Of a stretch of DNA of 64,000 nucleotides, positions 59,771-64,000 are shown piece by piece; within the stretch, counting starts at the first letter, position 1; each line of letters begins with the position of its first letter. A program made the position numbers and the translations under genes. The notes beneath the pieces were generated by a model. The model had not been told where the DNA came from. It did not search any database and saw only the letters and a program-made list of their open reading frames with translations. Origin of the DNA: Rhizophagus irregularis (Eukaryota; Glomeromycota; Glomeromycetes; Glomerales; Glomeraceae); NCBI RefSeq assembly GCF_026210795.1, contig NC_089457.1, positions 434,001 to 498,000 of the forward strand, given 5' to 3'.

Positions 59771-60976
59771 ATGAAATTCAATATTTTCCTTCTATTAGTA
59801 ACTATTTTTGCTGCCGTCACTTTAGCATCGCCACTTGAATCTAGTAAATATCTTACAATAAATCAATATTTATTATTGTTTTGAAAAAAAAAAAATATTA
59901 ATTGTTAATATTCGTTTTGTTTTATAGGAGGATGTAACTATCATTACTATTATTATTAATTTATTGTTCTTTGAAAAAAATATTAACTATTTAATTTTCG
60001 TTTTATTTATTTATTATTTATTTTAAATAATAAATAGGCTGTAAGTATCATTATTATAATTAATATTTACAGTATTGTATTATTTTTAAATATATTGTTA
60101 ATTTTCGTTTTTTATTTATTTATTTAAATAATAAATAGGTTTTTGTAAGTATTTTTATAATTAATACTCATTATTATTTTTGGAAAAAAAAAAAATATTG
60201 TTAATTTCGTTTTTTCTTATTTTATTTTAATAATATATAGGTGGTACGTATCATTTATTATTATTATAACCATTATTTTTTGGAAAAAAAAAATGTTAAT
60301 TGTTAATTTTCGTTTTTTATTCATTTGATAATAAATAGTGGGAGGTAGATGTAAGTATCATTTGTCATTATTATTACAATTAATTATTTATCGTTTTGAA
60401 AATATTAATATACTATTTATTGATTATTGCTTTTTTTTTTGTATATAGCCTGTAAGTATCATTTATTTTATTTTATGTTTTTTTCGGAGATATATTAACT
60501 GTTAATTTCATTTTTTTAATTTTTTTTTATGTTAATAAATAGGCCGTAAGTATCATTTATCATTATTATTAATATAACTATTATGTTTGAAAAAAAAATT
60601 ATTAATTTTCGTTTTTTATTTTATTTTAAATAAATAGTTGCAAGTAAGTATCATTTGTCGTTATTATAACAACTAAATATTTATTCTTTTGAAAATATTA
60701 ACATATTATTTATTGATGCTTTAAATAATTAAAAAGTCTGTAAGTATCATTCATCATTATTATAATTAATTATGAAAATTTGATTATTGATTTATTTTGT
60801 TTTAAATAATAAATAGGCTGCGATCAGAAAGTTGAACAATGACATCTTATTGATCATTGTTAAATAATAAATAGTCCGTAAGTATCATTCATCATTATTA
60901 TAATTATTTATTCTTTTTTGATTATTGATTTATTTGTTTTAAATAATAAATAGGCTGTAATCCGAAGGTTTACTAA
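59771..60976 (+). CDS. Secreted Cys-rich peptide gene built from micro-exons
   Basis: Exon 1 (59771-59843) encodes a 20-residue signal peptide (MKFNIFLLLVTIFAAVTLAS) and four more residues, leaving one base. Then ten spliced exons: 59928-59933, 60038-60040, 60139-60144, 60241-60243, 60339-60350, 60449-60451, 60543-60545, 60638-60643, 60737-60739 and the terminal exon 60817-60842 (stop TGA). Internal ones are 6, 3, 6, 3, 12, 3, 3, 6 and 3 nt, all phase 1, adding RG, C, CF, C, VGGR, S, C, LA and I; the terminal exon adds CCDQKVEQ. Introns are 77-104 bp with GTAAGTATCATT starts and AAATAATAAATAG ends. An extra micro-exon (60875-60877) and a second terminal exon (60954-60976) follow. About 47 residues with six Cys after the signal. 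No known family; mycorrhizal SP7-like effectors and schistosome micro-exon genes are loose analogies. Individual splicing is predicted, not observed. Confidence 0.72.
60954..60976 (+). other. Alternative terminal exon of the micro-exon gene
   Basis: After a GTAAGT...AAATAATAAATAG intron this exon reads, in the same phase as the first terminal exon, (C/R)CNPKVY and then TAA. The first terminal exon gives CCDQKVEQ and TGA. Base-level similarity (GCTG-x-x-ATC-x-GAA) shows they are duplicates. Use of this exon requires skipping 60817-60842 and entry from any upstream phase-1 exon or from 60875-60877. Confidence 0.6.
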
Positions 60977-61150
60977 CAACATTTTATTATCACTCATAAG
61001 TTACTGAATCACTATAATTACCAAGCAATGGTTATAATTAATTTCAATAATTAATTTAATTATTTTATATATTTTAGTAAACTAGCAATAAATTTTTATT
61101 GGTTCAATCTTTTCAGCCTTCTTATTAAAATATATGACCAAACTATTATA

Positions 61151-61347
61151 CAGTGACACCTCTATAAGTGCACCCTCTATAAGTGCACGCACTATATAAA
61201 TTCTCTTTAAGTGCACGGTGGGTCTGGTCCCAACTTATAAGAGCTCTTAATATTTTACTCTCTATAAATGCACACCCTCTCTAAGTGCACATTCTACTAT
61301 TTTTTTACTATGGTCCCAAGAGGGGTGCACTTAGAGAGGTGTCACTG
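61151..61347. mobile_element. Tc1/mariner-type MITE, CAGTGACACCTCTATAAGTG ends
   Basis: Left CAGTGACACCTCTATAAGTG and right, inverted, CAGTGACACCTCTCTAAGTG, with TA on both flanks. The interior repeats the TAAGTGCAC motif several times. 197 bp, non-coding. Confidence 0.93.
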
Positions 61348-61757
61348 TAACTAACTTTATTAGTTTATTATAATCATCATTAACAAGTTCATCTGGTTTT
61401 TTTTTCCTTTACAAAAAAATAAATATAACTTAAATTTTAGTAAATCCTTTATATCATGTCATTTTCTACATATTATATAATTATTTATTTAAAATAATAA
61501 ATGCTAATATTCTGAAAAAAATCTGATCTGTTTTATATTTATAGATCTAATTTGAGACAAATCAAATCAAATTATATAATTTATGAATTTAAATCAAAAA
61601 TTTGATCTAGTTCAAATTGAACCAAATTAAATTTGATTTAAAAAGCCTTTAAATAAAATGTTATAAAGTTAAAATATTGTAAATAGTTAAGTTAATTGTG
61701 ATAATAGTTATACATTTATACTTTATAAAGTACTTGATTTGTGATGTAGTAATTTTC

Positions 61758-62403
61758 AAAAAAAATCATTAATTGCCAATCCGCCACTCAACGATACAAA
61801 ATTGATTAGTAGATCCGTCGCAAGTTCTTATATGAATGACATCGATCGGCACATTTCAACTCTGATTTTGTCCTACATAAGTCATGCTTAATGTAACCAT
61901 ACTTTACCAATCAATAATGTAAAACGTGAATATGTCACAAAAAAAAAATTTTTTTTCGTTTGCTATAAAATTTAAAGAGTTTACTTTAAAGGAAGTCACC
62001 ATTCCAGCTCATATTTTAGGTAATTTTACACCAATTATTTGTGAATTTTGCAAATTTTACAAGGTTTTTTTGTATTATTATATAATATATGGTATATTCT
62101 TGCTTAGATTAACAAAATAATGTTTAAAAAAAAAAATAAATAAAATAAAAAAAATTTTTTTTTTTTTTTTTGGCAATGTTTTAGTTTTACCAGTTTTATA
62201 AAACTATACCTAAGGCTAAGTAATGTAACACCTTTTTTTAATGTATTTTTAGGGCATTTATATTATAACAAACCATTTTCAAACTTGTGCAAACACCATT
62301 CAAAAGCAATAGTATTTAATATAAAAATGTCTGATAAGATTAATTATAGATTGCTGATCATTTTATATTGCTGAGTGGTGAATCGGCAATTAAAGATTTT
62401 TTT
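61758..62403. mobile_element. MITE-like element with TTAATTGCCRATYCRCCACTC arms
   Basis: Left arm TTAATTGCCAATCCGCCACT and right arm, inverted, TTAATTGCCGATTCACCACT match over about 40 bp. The interior contains a spurious 64-codon frame. Target duplication was not resolved. Confidence 0.7.
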
Positions 62404-62915
62404 CTTTGATATAAAAGCTTTTAAACTTATAATATAAGTATAATTTTACCTACTTTGCAAATTTATTTGAAAATTTTAAATATTAATTTTGACTTTATAT
62501 ATACTAGATAATTAATTTTATTATCAATTAATTTAGTAAAAGAAAAATTTTTGTCAAATAAATTAATAATGATATTTAAAATCATTTTTATTACTTTAAA
62601 ATTTTACTATAATTTTATTATAATTTTATTATAATTTTGGCAGTTTTAGCATTTATAATAAATTTTATTAGAATTTGCTTTTTTTAAAAGTTTTGCTAAT
62701 TTTTAATAAGACTTTTATATAATTTTAGTAAAGTTTCACTATTTTGATATTTTACCAATTTTAGTTATTAATAAAATTCTTTAATTTCTTTAAACTTGTA
62801 AAGTAGTAAAAATTATATTTAATTAATAATTTTTAAAAATAATTCATTATTAAAAAAAAATTTCTTTTATAATTTTGTTACACTAGAACACCGGACAATT
62901 ATAATTAAGGTCATA
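62404..62915. other. AT-rich stretch, no gene seen
   Basis: Around 62640-62760, GGCAGTTTTAGCA and AAAGTTTCACTA motifs may be very diverged subterminal repeats of the TAAGGTTGC hAT family, but no ends could be found. Confidence 0.35.
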
Positions 62916-63075
62916 TGGGCACTTTGCAATAGAAAAAGACGAAACTACTAAAAAAAATAAAAAATGAGTTAATATAAAATCTGAACAAATTATATCATTT
63001 AGCAGAATATTTTTGGCATATAAAAGAAAATTTAAATTTTTTTAGTAGTTTCATCCTTTTTACTGCAAAGTGCCA
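62916..63075. mobile_element. MITE, second copy of the GGGCACTTTGCA family
   Basis: Left GGGCACTTTGCAATAGAAAA and right, inverted, GGCACTTTGCAGTAAAAAGG. The interior matches 20990-21147 almost base for base (GAATATTTTTGGCATATAAA), so this is the same family inserted independently. Confidence 0.85.
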
Positions 63076-63668
63076 TGCATCTTATGCTAAAAGTTTCTTT
63101 GCTTGTCATCCGAATTTACTTTTAAAGCTATAGATACAAAACTTTGTAATAATAATTGCTCTTCTATTATCTATAATTTTGTTACTTAAGTAATATTTAA
63201 TAATAGTAATTTTTATTTTTTTGTATATTTCTATGTATACCGATAGTAAAAAAGCATATATTTTTTTGCCAAATTTTGCCTGTATAATGATACTTATCTC
63301 AAATTCTAATCAGTAGATTTACAAAATTTTGGTATCAAAAGATTCTTTTCTTCAAAAGAAACATTTTTTTCTATAGTAAAAAATAATATTAACTTAATAA
63401 AATTACATGTTAAAAGAAAAATAAAGTTTAAAATATAGTAAGATATGATCTCAATTATAATTATCTAGGGTCCTGTTATTATTATAATTAGAATTTCAAA
63501 CAGGTTGATCAAATTCAGGTAATTTGACAGATTGACTTATCAGGTTTAGCAATTGCAATTTGGCATCAGTTTAGGTTATAACATTAATATAACTTATTAA
63601 CCTGAAACTAATAATATTATAAAAAAAATGTTGCAAAAATATTTTTTTTATAATATTTAATATATGGG
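63076..63668. other. AT-rich stretch, no gene seen
   Basis: No frame, repeat or terminus was recognised, apart from a GGTTGATC/GGTAATTTG short-repeat patch near 63500-63600. Confidence 0.4.
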
Positions 63669-63830
63669 ATGGGGTCTTTGTAATAGAAAGGTACAAAACC
63701 CAAAAAAAAATTTAATTTTACTTTATACGCTAATTATGTTTTTTTACTGAAATAAATGCAAATTTAATATTAATTCAATTTTTGATATTTTTTGAGTTTC
63801 GTACCTTTCTATTGCAAAGACAAGACCTCA
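63669..63830. mobile_element. MITE with GTCTTTGYAATAGAAAGGTA ends
   Basis: Left GGGTCTTTGTAATAGAAAGG and right, inverted, GTCTTTGCAATAGAAAGGTA continue for about 35 bp. The end design (TTTGCARTAGAAAGG, then AAAC-ACTAAAAAA-like) resembles the 20990 and 62916 family without being identical, suggesting a related family. Confidence 0.75.
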
Positions 63831-64000
63831 AGCAATATATGTATAGGTAACAATATTGTTTACTTAGTCACATGCTATTTTAGTCACAGATAAAGGTTAA
63901 ATTTGCGTAAAATTAATGATATTTTTTGCTAATGACATATTTTTTATTTGCTTATTTTCACAGAATTTTTGAAAAGTCATATATTACAATTGCTTATTTT

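Noticed and set aside
61926-62120. 64-codon frame
   Set aside because: Lies inside an inverted-repeat element and has random-looking AT-driven composition.

Overview
The window is AT-rich eukaryotic nuclear DNA. Short spliced introns, multi-copy decayed gene families, kinase and Crinkler relics and a fungal-type glutamine synthetase point to an arbuscular mycorrhizal fungus (Glomeromycotina, most like Rhizophagus). This is inferred from protein character; no rRNA or marker gene is present. I found no tRNA, rRNA or CRISPR array.

Layout. 311-11853 is a CACTA-like transposon with a broken Tnp2-type transposase and a divergent spliced accessory gene; a two-gene hAT element (3635-8087) sits inside its transposase. 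11879-21860 holds decayed multi-exon genes and stacked small elements, including three pieces of one family ('ZD family' here: zinc-binding Cys clusters plus a DDE/RNase-H-like motif series). 21940-24600 is tandem-repeat DNA. 25920-29340 is a conserved island: a SANT/Myb-repeat protein and an intact glutamine synthetase, convergent. 33170-51110 is a fourth ZD copy, split by an 8.6-kb LINE (35724-49244). The LINE is split by a CACTA-like element (41328-46215), which contains an hAT-type MITE (45063-45750). 53826-55073 is an intact old-yellow-enzyme-family oxidoreductase. 57916-59016 carries kinase and Crinkler relics.

The most unusual locus is 59771-60976. A signal-peptide exon is followed by an array of about 100-bp units, each with near-identical intron ends enclosing a 3-12 nt micro-exon. 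Every internal micro-exon is a multiple of three and is entered and left in phase 1, so any subset can be skipped without losing frame. Two paralogous terminal exons end the array. The predicted product is a tiny secreted six-cysteine peptide.

Many insertions could be verified from the sequence alone: removing the element plus one target-site copy rejoins a reading frame or a repeat arm. Premature stops in decayed genes are mostly TGA, consistent with C-to-T decay. All calls were made by eye; splice sites and family names are inference unless stated.
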